A stretch of DNA of 64,000 bases from an uncultured Muribaculaceae bacterium. GTDB taxonomy: Bacteria > Bacteroidota > Bacteroidia > Bacteroidales > Muribaculaceae. The notes under the pieces are model-generated. The model did no database searches and had not been told where the DNA came from. It saw nothing but the letters and a program-made list of their open reading frames with translations. Made by a program: the position numbers and the translations under genes. The stretch covers positions 62,001-126,000 of the forward strand of contig CAJUCW010000005.1 of assembly GCA_910585275.1 (NCBI GenBank), read 5' to 3'. Of the stretch, positions 51,335 through 60,801 are shown piece after piece; the first letter of the stretch is position 1; the number at the start of each line of letters is the position of its first letter.

Positions 51335-51404
51335 CACAAAATTGCCATGGAAGTTTCTTTGGCAATTGCAACAAACAGATAAAACCATTAAAATTTCTTC
51401 AGAC

Positions 51405-51824
51405 ATGAAAATTTCTCACATTGAGCACATCGGCATCGCAGTGCCCGACCTCGCAAAAGCAATCGAATATTATGAAAATGTCCTCGGTCTTAAATGCTAC
51501 AAACAGGAAGTGGTGGAAGACCAGAAAGTGACAACCGCATTCTTCAAAGTAGGCGATACAAAAATCGAATTGCTCGAGGCGACATCTCCGGAAAGCACCA
51601 TTGCCAAGTTCATTGAGAAAAACGGTGGAAGAGGTGGTATGCACCACATGGCTTTCGCTGTGGAAGACGGTGTGGCCAACGCTCTTGCCGAAGTCGAGGA
51701 GAAAGGCGTGAAAGTAATCGACAAGGCTCCCAGAAAAGGAGCTGACGGTCTCAACATCGCGTTCCTGCATCCCAAATCGACCGAAGCGGTACTCACGGAA
51801 CTTTGCGAAGACCCCTCGAAATAA
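51405..51824 (+). CDS. mce: Methylmalonyl-CoA epimerase
   Basis: 139 aa vicinal-oxygen-chelate fold: KISHIEHIGIAVPDLAKAIEYYENVLGL, with metal/active residues in HIGIAV, MHHMAFAVEDG and the final ELCEDP. It interconverts (S)- and (R)-methylmalonyl-CoA in the succinate-propionate route. First gene of the operon with pccB/mmdA, a gamma subunit, BCCP and the beta subunit. Confidence 0.96.
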   Translation: MKISHIEHIGIAVPDLAKAIEYYENVLGLKCYKQEVVEDQKVTTAFFKVGDTKIELLEATSPESTIAKFIEKNGGRGGMHHMAFAVEDGVANALAEVEEKGVKVIDKAPRKGADGLNIAFLHPKSTEAVLTELCEDPSK

Positions 51825-51877
51825 AACCGGAACGATTCTCAATCAAGAAACAAATCAACAATTATCATTTATAAAAA

Positions 51878-53431
51878 ATGAGCACACAGACAGAAAAAAT
51901 TCAAGAGCTCATCGAAAAGCGCGCTGAAGCCCGAATCGGAGGAGGCGAGAAAGCTATCGACAAACAGCATGCCAAAGGGAAATATACAGCCCGCGAACGC
52001 ATTGCACAGCTCCTCGACGAAGGAAGTTTCGAAGAACTTGACATGTTCGTAACGCATCGCTGCACCAACTTCGGACAAGACAAGAAGCACATTCTTGGCG
52101 ACGGTGTGGTGACTGGCTTCGGAACGGTGGAAGGTCGTCTCGTGTATGTTTTCGCACAAGATTTCACCGTATTCGGCGGATCCCTTTCCGAGACCATGGC
52201 TCAAAAGATATGCAAAGTCATGGACCTCGCCATGAAGATGGGTGCGCCGGTTATCGGCCTTAACGATTCCGGGGGCGCCCGTATTCAGGAGGGAATCAAT
52301 GCCCTTGCCGGATATGCCGAAATTTTCCAGCGCAACATCCTTGCATCGGGAGTGGTTCCCCAGATTTCAGCTATTCTCGGGCCTTGCGCCGGCGGTGCCG
52401 TATATAGTCCTGCCCTCACCGACTTCACTATCATGGCAAAAGGGATTTCCTATATGTTCCTTACAGGTCCGTCAGTCGTTAAGACCGTCACCGGTGAAGA
52501 CGTCACACAGGAACAACTCGGAGGTGCATCCGTGCATTCCACCAAGAGCGGCGTGACGCATTTCGCTGCAGAGAACGGAGAAGAGGCCCTTATGATTATC
52601 CGCAAGCTTCTCAGCTATATCCCCCAGAACAATATGGAGGAAACTCCGCTTGTGGCATGCGACGACCCGATCGACCGTCTTGAAGATTCACTCAACGAGA
52701 TTATTCCGGAAAGCGCAAAACAGTCATACGACATGTATGACGTGATTGGCTCAATCGTGGACAACGGCGAGTTCCTTGAGGTGCAGAGAGACTATGCCAA
52801 AAACATCATCGTAGGATTCGCCCGTTTCAACGGACAGGCCGTGGGCATCGTTGCCAACCAGCCTAAGGTGCTTGCCGGCGTGCTCGACTCCAACGCATCG
52901 CGCAAGGGAGCCCGTTTCGTACGTTTCTGCGACGCTTTCAACATTCCGCTTGTAACGCTCGTTGACGTTCCCGGATTCCTCCCCGGCACAGGACAGGAAT
53001 ATAATGGCGTTATTCTCCACGGAGCAAAAATACTCTATGCTTACGGAGAGGCAACTGTGCCCAAAGTGACCGTAACACTCCGCAAGAGCTACGGTGGCTC
53101 TCACATCGTGATGAGCTGCAAGCAACTCCGCGGCGACATCAACTACGCATGGCCATCGGCAGAAATCGCCGTCATGGGTGCGGAAGGCGCGGTTGGAGTC
53201 CTTTATGCAAAAGAGGCAAAAGAGCAGGCAGACCCCGCCGCTTATAAGCTTCAGAAAGAGGAAGAATATCGTAAACTCTTCGCCAATCCTTATCAGGCAG
53301 CCAAATACGGCTATATCGATGACGTCATCGAGCCGAGAAACACTCGATTCCGCATCATCCGTGCGCTCCAGATGCTCGCCACCAAGAAGGTGTCGAACCC
53401 TGCTAAGAAACATGGCAATATTCCTCTTTGA
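51878..53431 (+). CDS. mmdA: Acyl-CoA carboxyltransferase subunit (methylmalonyl-CoA decarboxylase alpha / PccB-like)
   Basis: 517 aa biotin-dependent carboxyltransferase. It begins with 'KIQELIEKRAEARIGGGEKAIDKQHAKGKYTARERI' style residues and has the acyl-CoA and oxyanion motifs GLNDSGGARIQEG, GPCAGGAVYSPAL, VDVPGFLPGTGQEY and RKSYGGSHIVMS. With the downstream gamma, BCCP and beta subunits it should decarboxylate (S)-methylmalonyl-CoA to propionyl-CoA and drive Na+ export; a PccB role in propionyl-CoA carboxylation is the alternative name used for homologs. Confidence 0.94.
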   Translation: MSTQTEKIQELIEKRAEARIGGGEKAIDKQHAKGKYTARERIAQLLDEGSFEELDMFVTHRCTNFGQDKKHILGDGVVTGFGTVEGRLVYVFAQDFTVFGGSLSETMAQKICKVMDLAMKMGAPVIGLNDSGGARIQEGINALAGYAEIFQRNILASGVVPQISAILGPCAGGAVYSPALTDFTIMAKGISYMFLTGPSVVKTVTGEDVTQEQLGGASVHSTKSGVTHFAAENGEEALMIIRKLLSYIPQNNMEETPLVACDDPIDRLEDSLNEIIPESAKQSYDMYDVIGSIVDNGEFLEVQRDYAKNIIVGFARFNGQAVGIVANQPKVLAGVLDSNASRKGARFVRFCDAFNIPLVTLVDVPGFLPGTGQEYNGVILHGAKILYAYGEATVPKVTVTLRKSYGGSHIVMSCKQLRGDINYAWPSAEIAVMGAEGAVGVLYAKEAKEQADPAAYKLQKEEEYRKLFANPYQAAKYGYIDDVIEPRNTRFRIIRALQMLATKKVSNPAKKHGNIPL

Positions 53432-53449
53432 TTTAACACCACCACTGTC

Positions 53450-54067
53450 ATGCATAATATCATGAAAAAATATTTTCTGACAGCGGCCTTATGCCTGGCG
53501 CTGGCGGGTCCCGCTTATGCGGACCCTGCCGGCGGCCCGGCCCCAAGGCCCGATTCTACAGAAGTTGCCATCGGCCTCCAGACAGCAGTTGCAACGGACG
53601 CTGTGCCAAGCGAGGAAGTAAACTACGTAGAAGAAAGTCAGGTGGCGAAAAAAATGACCCAGGCGGAAAAAGCACACAATGCCCAGGTCAACGATTCCTG
53701 GGGAGGCGCCATAACCATTATAGCGATGACTATCGTGGTTTCGGCCCTTGCCATCCTTTCAATACTCTTCCTTTGTTTCGGAAAAATTTCGGAAGCCTTG
53801 ATTGCACGAAAGAAGCGTCATGCCTCGAAGAAAGTTATTCGTAATAACGAAGAAGCTGCCGCTAATACCGAAGTTGATTCGGGTGAAGTAATTGCAGCTA
53901 TCTCCATGGCCCTTTCCGAGCATTTCGGCGACGGCCACGACATGGAAGACACCATCCTGACAATTAGGAGAATGAAACGAGCCTATTCTCCGTGGAATTC
54001 GAAAATCTACAATCTTCGTCAAATGCCTGAGCTGCACAAGCAGGCACCTCAGCGCTCTGCATTCTGA
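53450..54067 (+). CDS. OadG-family gamma/delta subunit of the sodium-pumping decarboxylase
   Basis: 205 aa (a second ATG at 53462 is also plausible). N-terminal signal-like segment (KKYFLTAALCLALAGPAYA), one membrane helix at about 82-106 (ITIIAMTIVVSALAILSILFLCFG), and a C-terminal cytoplasmic region with IAAISMALSEHF and RAYSPWNSKI, typical of Bacteroidetes OadG. It assembles the complex and holds a membrane anchor. 18 bp after mmdA. Confidence 0.88.
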   Translation: MHNIMKKYFLTAALCLALAGPAYADPAGGPAPRPDSTEVAIGLQTAVATDAVPSEEVNYVEESQVAKKMTQAEKAHNAQVNDSWGGAITIIAMTIVVSALAILSILFLCFGKISEALIARKKRHASKKVIRNNEEAAANTEVDSGEVIAAISMALSEHFGDGHDMEDTILTIRRMKRAYSPWNSKIYNLRQMPELHKQAPQRSAF

Positions 54068-54098
54068 ACACTGCTAAAGAACAGACAATAACCAGATT

Positions 54099-54548
54099 AT
54101 GAAACCTAAAGAATATAAATATAAAATCAACGGCACCAAATTTTCTGTAAAAGTTGGTGACGTGATTGATGACCATGTTCAAGTGGAGGTCAACGGAACT
54201 GCCTACACCGTTGAACTTGACAAGGCGCCGACAAGGAAAACTACGGTGTCGCAACCTGTCAAAAGCCCGCTTCCGGCTCCTCGAACCGAATCGGGCGAGA
54301 AAATAATCGCAACACCCGCACCGACACCCGCAGCAGGCTATGTGATCAAGGCCCCTCTTCCCGGCACACTTATGAGTTTCACTGTAAAAGTGGGAGACAC
54401 CGTCAACGCCGGCGACACGGTTTGCGTTCTTGAAGCGATGAAAATGGAAAATGATGTCCATGCAGCCAAGGGCGGCAAAGTTGTCAGGATTGTTGCCAAT
54501 GTAGGCGATGCGGTGCCTCAGGACGGCGACATTATGATTCTTGAATAA
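54099..54548 (+). CDS. Biotin carboxyl carrier protein of the decarboxylase
   Basis: 149 aa. Ala/Pro-rich linker (about 52-80), then a biotinyl domain with the biotin-accepting Lys115 in VLEAMKMENDV. It carries the carboxyl group from mmdA to the membrane beta subunit. Confidence 0.95.
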   Translation: MKPKEYKYKINGTKFSVKVGDVIDDHVQVEVNGTAYTVELDKAPTRKTTVSQPVKSPLPAPRTESGEKIIATPAPTPAAGYVIKAPLPGTLMSFTVKVGDTVNAGDTVCVLEAMKMENDVHAAKGGKVVRIVANVGDAVPQDGDIMILE

Positions 54549-54572
54549 AGCTGAACTCACAATCCTTTCATT

Positions 54573-55745
54573 ATGATTTTAGCTGAAACAACTTATTCGT
54601 TTGGCGAATTTATGCGCCAGACCATCCAGACCTTCTGGGAATTCACCGGATTCTACAATTGTGAATGGACCAACCTGGTGATGCTTGCCGTGGGATGCTT
54701 CTTCGTTTGGCTTGCCATAAAGAAGAATTTCGAGCCCCTTCTTCTTGTGCCAATCGGATTCGGAATGCTGATAGGCAACATCCCCTTCCAGGCAGGAATG
54801 GAGATTGGTATCTATGAACCAGGGTCAGTGCTCAACATCCTTTATAACGGTGTTGAAAAAGGATGGTACCCACCTTTGATTTTCCTCGGAATCGGAGCCA
54901 TGACCGACTTCTCGGCACTCCTCGCCAATCCCAAACTGATGATTATCGGGGCCTGCGCCCAGTTCGGTATTTTCGGGGCATATATGCTCGCCTTGCTTGT
55001 CGGCTTCGACCCGCTTTCGGCAGGATGTGTGGCCATCATTGGCGGTGCCGATGGTCCTACTGCCATTTTCACCACCTCTAAGCTGAATCCTGCCCTTCTT
55101 GGCGCCGTGGCGGTGTCTGCCTACTCATACATGGCGCTCATCCCGCTCATCCAGCCCCCGCTCATGAGACTCTTCACGACTCAAAAGGAACGGATGATAA
55201 AAATGAAGCCTGCACGTGTCGTTAGTCAGAACGAAAAAATAATATTTCCGATTGTCGGTCTCGTGCTTACCTGCTTTGTGGTGCCCTCCGGCATCCCTCT
55301 TCTGGGAATGCTTTTCTTCGGCAATCTTCTAAGGGAGAGCGGCGTAACGACACGACTTGCAAAAACGGCAAGCAATGCGATGACGGATATCGTCACGATT
55401 CTTCTCGGCCTCACTGTGGGAGTTTCCACACAAGCCGACAAATTCTTGACATTAGATACATTGAAAATATTCGGACTCGGATTCCTCGCGTTCATCATCG
55501 CTTCTTCGGCAGGTGTGCTTTCTGTGAAATTGTTTAACCTCTTCCTGAAGAAGGACAAGAAAATCAATCCGCTTATCGGCAACGCCGGAGTGTCGGCAGT
55601 GCCTATGGCGGCCCGTATATCCAACAATATCGGCCTTGAATACGACCCGACCAACTACCTGCTCATGCATGCCATGGGTCCCAACGTTGCCGGGGTTATC
55701 GGTTCAGCTGTGGCGGCAGGCGTTCTGCTCAGTTTCCTCGGTTAA
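54573..55745 (+). CDS. oadB: Sodium-ion-translocating decarboxylase beta subunit
   Basis: 390 aa OadB/MmdB family with about nine to ten membrane helices. Signature stretches: FLGIGAMTDFSALLANP, IIGGADGPTAIFTTSKL, GNLLRESGVTTRLAKTASNA, VGVSTQADKFL and GNAGVSAVPMAARISN. It releases CO2 from carboxybiotin and pumps Na+. Last gene of the operon. Confidence 0.95.
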   Translation: MILAETTYSFGEFMRQTIQTFWEFTGFYNCEWTNLVMLAVGCFFVWLAIKKNFEPLLLVPIGFGMLIGNIPFQAGMEIGIYEPGSVLNILYNGVEKGWYPPLIFLGIGAMTDFSALLANPKLMIIGACAQFGIFGAYMLALLVGFDPLSAGCVAIIGGADGPTAIFTTSKLNPALLGAVAVSAYSYMALIPLIQPPLMRLFTTQKERMIKMKPARVVSQNEKIIFPIVGLVLTCFVVPSGIPLLGMLFFGNLLRESGVTTRLAKTASNAMTDIVTILLGLTVGVSTQADKFLTLDTLKIFGLGFLAFIIASSAGVLSVKLFNLFLKKDKKINPLIGNAGVSAVPMAARISNNIGLEYDPTNYLLMHAMGPNVAGVIGSAVAAGVLLSFLG

Positions 55746-55777
55746 TCCCGGGACGCTAACGATTTTGCCTAAATTGA

Positions 55778-55816
55778 AAAGACGGGGATGCGATTTTACG
55801 CGCATTCCCGTCTTTC
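55778..55816 (+). terminator. Terminator after oadB
   Basis: AAAGACGGGGATGCG (55778-55792) / CGCATTCCCGTCTTT (55801-55815), one G-T pair, loop 8 nt. Confidence 0.75.
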
Positions 55817-55904
55817 AGTTGAACCATATGTCCAATCCTATTGTTAGAATATCAGACTAACATGAACATCACGTCCATGTAAACATCGCTTCATTCTTTT
55901 TGAA

Positions 55905-56246
55905 ATGATAACAGACAGCGTAATCAAGGAAATATATAGGAAATTCAGCAAGCCGCATCGAAACATAGAAGAGTTGCAGCTTGACCATTTCCTGCAGATG
56001 CTGAAGGAAAACCATTGCATAAAAAGAGAAGACAACGAGATAATCATTGAAGACCTCGACGAATTCAATCCTTTCAGACGTTTTCTCATACGAAGTATAA
56101 ATGCCGTGCTTGAATTCGACAAGATGATTGTCTTCGTCTTCAGGAACCATATTCTTTTCCTTGGCAAGGAAGACAATCAGATGAGAGTGCATATCAAGCC
56201 GGAGAAACCGAAATCATTGTTTGGGAAATTGTTCGGCCGAGACTGA
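55905..56246 (+). CDS. Small alpha/beta protein, unknown
   Basis: 113 aa. Helical N-terminal half (VIKEIYRKFSKPHRNIEELQLDHFLQML), then short beta strands (NEIIIEDL, MIVFVFRNHILFLG) and a basic tail (KPKSLFGKLFGRD). No family recognised. Convergent with the pRiA4b-like gene, separated by a 29-bp-arm hairpin. Confidence 0.6.
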   Translation: MITDSVIKEIYRKFSKPHRNIEELQLDHFLQMLKENHCIKREDNEIIIEDLDEFNPFRRFLIRSINAVLEFDKMIVFVFRNHILFLGKEDNQMRVHIKPEKPKSLFGKLFGRD

Positions 56247-56263
56247 TGGTTTATAAATACAAC

Positions 56264-56325
56264 CGGCCATGCAAACAGCGCGGGGGAAGAACAAAGGTTC
56301 TTCCCCCGCGCTGTTTGCATGGCCG
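56264..56325. terminator. 29-bp perfect stem, AAAG loop, between convergent genes
   Basis: Left arm 56264-56292 (starts CGGCCATGC, ends GGAAGAAC), right arm 56297-56325, loop AAAG (56293-56296). Complementarity is perfect over 29 bp. It separates genes ending at 56246 (+) and 56337 (-). Acts as a bidirectional terminator; unusually long and GC-rich. Confidence 0.9.
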
Positions 56326-56336
56326 TCAATGCGGAA

Positions 56337-56882
56337 TCAATTCAAGGACAAGTCTTCGAATCCGCTTCCGAGTTCGTCGTCATTATACTCTGTATCACCA
56401 TAGAGGTCTTCGATATCAAGGTCCTCGACCTGTTTCTTGACATTCTGGTCAATCTGGCGTTCGAACTCATCCATATCGACACGCTGCACTGGGGGATTAC
56501 CTCTCTTGACCGTACAAATCGGGTCGCTGAGGTTTCTTCCCGGCACTGCTTCTTTCATTTCCATGAAAAATGAACGTTCGGTGAGATAATCGAACACAAA
56601 CACAAGCTTCTGTCCTTCTTCTTCTATAAGTTCGTTCAGAGGGGTATCGTCCATAATCCATATATCCTGGTCGCTTGAACTGCCCATATCCTCGAGCGTA
56701 ATCTCTTCCTGACGTTGCCATTCGTCATCACAAAGGAAGAAAGAATCCATGTCATCCTTTGTATAGTTGACGCTGTCAAGGATAGCGTTACGCAACTGAA
56801 AGAAAGAAGAATTGGCGTCAATCTCTATCTCTCGCGAAAAATTGCTGACTTCATCGCTTACCAATTTAAACTTATATACCAT
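56337..56882 (-). CDS. pRiA4b ORF-3-like / IS1096-TnpR-like domain protein, acidic C-terminus
   Basis: 181 aa. The N-terminal part (FKLVSDEVSNFSREIEIDANSSFFQLRNAILDSVNY, then FFLCDDEWQRQEEI, KLVFVFDYLTE) resembles the plasmid pRiA4b ORF-3 fold. The C-terminus is strongly acidic (LDIEDLYGDTEYNDDELG). Function unknown; in Bacteroidetes it is a chromosomal gene, not a transposon part. Resemblance is by eye only. Confidence 0.6.
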   Translation of the reverse strand: MVYKFKLVSDEVSNFSREIEIDANSSFFQLRNAILDSVNYTKDDMDSFFLCDDEWQRQEEITLEDMGSSSDQDIWIMDDTPLNELIEEEGQKLVFVFDYLTERSFFMEMKEAVPGRNLSDPICTVKRGNPPVQRVDMDEFERQIDQNVKKQVEDLDIEDLYGDTEYNDDELGSGFEDLSLN

Positions 56883-57079
56883 AGCTTATGTGTTGACTTT
56901 GAAAATTCTTTATTTTATTATTTATGATGCGAAATTAATGCATTTCATCATTGATGCAAAATAATTCGACACTTTTTTACAGTTTTAACACTAAAAAAAA
57001 TGAGATAATGCAGCCATTATCCCATGATTTTTTCGAAACGGGAGAGAATCATCGATTCATCTCCATGAATAATAAGAAA

Positions 57080-58267
57080 TTAATGAATTATCTCATAACG
57101 TTTGAAAACTTTTTCGATAGCCTCTATCGACCTGGCAACCTGCTCTTCGGTATGTGTAGCCATAAGAGAATATCGAATCAACGTGTCCTGGGGCGCCACA
57201 GCGGGTGTAACCACAGGATTTACAAAAACGCCTTCGTCAAGAAGATCTCGGGTTATCTGGAATGTCTTATAGTCGTCCCTGATGAAAAGAGGTATAATCG
57301 GAGTTGACGTATTTCCAATTTCACATCCGAGCTTTCTGAATTCGTCAAGGGCATAGTTGGTGATTTTCCAAAGATGTTCCTGACGCTCCGGTTCGGAAAG
57401 CATGATATCAAGAGCCGCACTGGCGGCAGCCGTAGAGGCCGGGGTGATACTTGCCGTGAAAATATAAGAACGGGAATGATGGCGAAGGAAATTTGTTATA
57501 GACTTATCAGTAGCAATAAACCCTCCAAGCGAAGCGAACGACTTGCTGAAAGTGCCCATAATCAAATCAACGTCGTCAGTCAATCCAAAATGGTTGCATG
57601 TGCCGCGTCCGCCTTTTCCGAACACTCCGATACCATGCGCTTCGTCAACCATTACCGAAGCATTATATTGCTTCGAAAGCCGAACGATTTCCGGAAGATT
57701 AGCCACATCGCCTTCCATAGAAAAGACTCCGTCGGTCACAATAAGTTTGACCTTATCGGGGTCACACTTTTTAAGCTGGGCTTCGAGGCTTTCCATGTCA
57801 TTATGACGATATTTCAAATAATTTGAAAATGAAAGCCTGCGTCCCTCAATGATGGAAGCGTGGTCCTGCTCGTCAAGAATCACATAATCCTCGCGGCCCG
57901 TCAAGGTTGACACTACGCCAAGATTCACTCCGAATCCGGTGCTGAATAGCATCGCATCTTCTTTGCCTACATAATCCGCGATTTTAGCTTCAAGCTGCTT
58001 GTGGATGTCGATGGTACCGTTCAAAAAAGGTGACCCTGCCATACCCGTACCATATTTTTTTGTGGCTTCAACAGCTGCCTCAATCACTTTGGGATGGTTG
58101 GTGAGACCCATATAGCTGTTTGATCCGAACATCAACACTTTCTTTCCGTTCATCAGCACTTCAGTGTTTTGCTCGCTCGAAATGGGTCGGAAATAGGGAT
58201 AGACTCCTGCTGCCATTGCCTTTTGAGGGGCATCGTAGCGCGACAGTTTCTCTTGTAAAAGCTTCAT
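57080..58267 (-). CDS. spt: Serine palmitoyltransferase (alpha-oxoamine synthase)
   Basis: 395 aa from the ATG at 58267 (a TTG at 58276 is also in frame). PLP enzyme of the AONS family: LLQEKLSRYDAPQKAM, LMFGSNSYMGLTNHPKV, FSTGFGVNLGV, DEQDHASI, TDGVFSMEGD, VDEAHGIGVFG and the Lys in GTFSKSFASLGG. The N-terminal 'VYPYFR' and overall pattern fit the Bacteroides SPT that starts sphingolipid synthesis from Ser and palmitoyl-CoA, rather than KBL or BioF. The exact substrate needs biochemistry. Confidence 0.85.
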   Translation of the reverse strand: MKLLQEKLSRYDAPQKAMAAGVYPYFRPISSEQNTEVLMNGKKVLMFGSNSYMGLTNHPKVIEAAVEATKKYGTGMAGSPFLNGTIDIHKQLEAKIADYVGKEDAMLFSTGFGVNLGVVSTLTGREDYVILDEQDHASIIEGRRLSFSNYLKYRHNDMESLEAQLKKCDPDKVKLIVTDGVFSMEGDVANLPEIVRLSKQYNASVMVDEAHGIGVFGKGGRGTCNHFGLTDDVDLIMGTFSKSFASLGGFIATDKSITNFLRHHSRSYIFTASITPASTAAASAALDIMLSEPERQEHLWKITNYALDEFRKLGCEIGNTSTPIIPLFIRDDYKTFQITRDLLDEGVFVNPVVTPAVAPQDTLIRYSLMATHTEEQVARSIEAIEKVFKRYEIIH

Positions 58268-58354
58268 ACAGTTCAAGGTGTTTGCTTGCTGAACATGGCC
58301 TGCGTCTCAACCTGAGATAAGCCGCTATCCAAGCGGTGAGGCATATTCAGGCTG

Positions 58355-58362
58355 CAAAGTTA
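58355..58362 (-). promoter_or_regulatory. -7 element for the SPT gene
   Basis: TAACTTTG on minus, 87 nt before the ATG; no clear -33. Confidence 0.45.
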
Positions 58363-58784
58363 ATTATTTTTTATAAATATTCCTCTATTCCAACCCCATT
58401 TTATCCAAAAATACTTTAAATAATCACAACGGCGCTTCTATTTCCATCCTATTCTCCTAATTATATAAAAGCACCGGATGCAATACCTGCGATAAGATAT
58501 ATAACCCCCGACTCTGAACCCCTTCCGGAGTCTTATTCATAAACCGAGATTGCCATGATGCTTGTTCTAAAATGTGCCGGTTTTGTCAGTTCTGTCAACA
58601 CCGTGTCACAAACATCTTATTTTATAATCATGCCATTATCATTATTTTACAAATATTACTTAAAAAAAATCTCTCTTACGAAACTTTTAGCACGCGATTT
58701 GTTTATATGATGTATGGATAAAGCTCCCGAAGCTTTACTCAATATGAATAGAAATTAATATTAAACTCAAATTATAAATATATT
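58363..58784. other. Gene-free interval upstream of dnaK
   Basis: AT-rich, divergent control region. A weak GACTC..GAGTC inverted repeat (near 58510-58532). No CIRCE element and no sigma-32 box recognised; no gene. Confidence 0.35.
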
Positions 58785-60686
58785 ATGGGAAAGATTATCG
58801 GTATTGACTTGGGTACCACAAACTCCTGCGTAGCAGTGCTCGAAGGTAAGGACCCTGTTGTTATTCCTAATAATGAAGGACGAAACACGACCCCTTCAGT
58901 CGTGGCATTCGTCGATGGTGGCGAACGTAAGGTAGGCGACCCTGCCAAGCGTCAGGCCATTACCAACCCGACCCGTACAATCTACTCCATCAAACGTTTC
59001 ATGGGAGAGAAATGCTCTCAGGTCGAAGACGAAATCAAGCGTATGCCTTACAAGGTAGTATGCCAGAACAATATGCCGAAAGTTGACATCGACGGTCGCG
59101 ATTATACACCCCAGGAGATTTCCGCTATGATTCTTCAGAAGATGAAGAAGACTGCCGAAGATTACCTCGGGCAAGAAGTCACGGAGGCTGTAATTACGGT
59201 TCCAGCTTATTTCGACGACTCTCAGCGTCAGGCCACCAAAGAGGCGGGCGAGATTGCAGGTCTTAAAGTGAAACGTATCGTCAACGAGCCTACCGCAGCT
59301 GCCCTTGCATACGGACTCGACAAATCGGAGAAAGAGCAAAAAATCGCTGTGTTCGACCTCGGTGGCGGCACATTCGATATCTCTATCCTTGAACTCGGCG
59401 ACGGGGTGTTCGAAGTGAAATCAACCAACGGTGACACACATCTTGGCGGCGATGACTTCGACCATGTAATCATCGACTGGCTTGCCGATGAATTCAAGAA
59501 CGACGAGGGCGTTGACCTTCGTCAGGACCCGATGGCGATGCAGCGTCTGAAAGAAGCCGCAGAGAAAGCGAAAATCGAACTTTCAAGCTCGACTTCTACT
59601 GAAATCAACCTCCCCTACATCACGGCTACGGCTTCCGGTCCGAAGCACCTTGTAAAGACCCTTACCCGCGCCAAATTCGAGCAACTCGCATCGAGACTCA
59701 TCGATGCCGTTGTAGCTCCTTGCCGCAACGCCCTCAAAGATGCCGGCTACTCCGCTTCGGAAATCGATGAGGTGATTCTCGTAGGTGGTTCTACCCGTAT
59801 TCCCGCCATCCAGCAGAAAGTGGTAGAGATATTCGGCAAGCAGCCTAACAAGGGCGTTAACCCCGACGAGGTCGTTGCCATCGGCGCAGCTATCCAGGGT
59901 GGCGTGCTCAGCGGAGATGTGAAAGACGTGCTCCTTCTTGACGTAGTGCCTCTTTCCATCGGCATCGAGACTCTCGGCGGCGTGATGACGAAACTTATCG
60001 AAGCCAACACCACAATCCCGACCCGCAAAAGCGAAACCTTCTCTACGGCAGCCGACAACCAGCCGGAAGTTACCATCCGTGTACTCCAAGGCGAACGTCC
60101 CATGGCAGCCGACGACAAACTTCTTGGAGAGTTCAACCTCGCAGGCATCGCACCCGCACCGCGTGGCGTTCCTCAGATTGAAGTCACCTTTGAAGTTGAC
60201 GCCAACGGCATCCTTAACGTTTCGGCAAAGGATAAAGCCACCGGCAAAGAGCAGTCAATCCGTATCGAGGCATCCAGCGGCCTTAGCGACTCCGAGATTC
60301 AGCGTATGCGAGACGAGGCTAAAGCCAACGAGGAAGCCGACAAGAAGGCCAAAGAGAGAATCGACAAGCTCAACCGCGCCGACTCTGTGGTATTCCAGAG
60401 CCAGAAACAGCTCGACGAACTTGGCGACAAGATTCCTGCCGATAAGAAAGCTGCCATCCAGTCAGCCATCGACCGTCTGAAAGAAATCCACAAGAACCAG
60501 CTCGTAGAAGACGTTGATTCTGCCGAAAAGGCCATTCAGGATGCATTCCAGGCAGCCGCCCAGGACATCGCAAACGCCCAGCAGGCTTCTGCCGGACAGC
60601 AGGCAGGTCCTCAGCCAGGTGCCGGCGCACCCCGCAACGACCAGAACGGCGGTGCCGAAGACGTAGAATTCGAGGAAGTGAAATAA
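58785..60686 (+). CDS. dnaK: Chaperone DnaK (Hsp70)
   Basis: 633 aa. N-terminal nucleotide-binding domain starts GKIIGIDLGTTNSCVA, with AVITVPAYFDDSQRQATKEAG, VFDLGGGTFDISIL and VGGSTRIPAIQ. The substrate domain has LLLDVVPLSIGIETLGG, and the Gly/Gln-rich tail ends EDVEFEEVK. Stand-alone, without grpE or dnaJ nearby. Confidence 0.98.
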   Translation: MGKIIGIDLGTTNSCVAVLEGKDPVVIPNNEGRNTTPSVVAFVDGGERKVGDPAKRQAITNPTRTIYSIKRFMGEKCSQVEDEIKRMPYKVVCQNNMPKVDIDGRDYTPQEISAMILQKMKKTAEDYLGQEVTEAVITVPAYFDDSQRQATKEAGEIAGLKVKRIVNEPTAAALAYGLDKSEKEQKIAVFDLGGGTFDISILELGDGVFEVKSTNGDTHLGGDDFDHVIIDWLADEFKNDEGVDLRQDPMAMQRLKEAAEKAKIELSSSTSTEINLPYITATASGPKHLVKTLTRAKFEQLASRLIDAVVAPCRNALKDAGYSASEIDEVILVGGSTRIPAIQQKVVEIFGKQPNKGVNPDEVVAIGAAIQGGVLSGDVKDVLLLDVVPLSIGIETLGGVMTKLIEANTTIPTRKSETFSTAADNQPEVTIRVLQGERPMAADDKLLGEFNLAGIAPAPRGVPQIEVTFEVDANGILNVSAKDKATGKEQSIRIEASSGLSDSEIQRMRDEAKANEEADKKAKERIDKLNRADSVVFQSQKQLDELGDKIPADKKAAIQSAIDRLKEIHKNQLVEDVDSAEKAIQDAFQAAAQDIANAQQASAGQQAGPQPGAGAPRNDQNGGAEDVEFEEVK

Positions 60687-60719
60687 TCCCTCAATTTAGA
60701 ACAATCTAAATCTATATAA

Positions 60720-60757
60720 ATGGAGTGTAGCCCAAGCGGTTACACTCCATTTTTTTG
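60720..60757 (+). terminator. dnaK terminator
   Basis: ATGGAGTGTA (60720-60729) pairs with TACACTCCAT (60741-60750), then TTTTTTT. Confidence 0.9.
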
Positions 60758-60801
60758 TTTTGTATTTTCCAATAAAACCAATAAACTTAAGAGTTCGTTC
60801 C

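Noticed and set aside
51264..51404. N-terminal extension of methylmalonyl-CoA epimerase
   Set aside because: The -33/-7 promoter lies inside it; the family begins at KISHIEHIGIAV.
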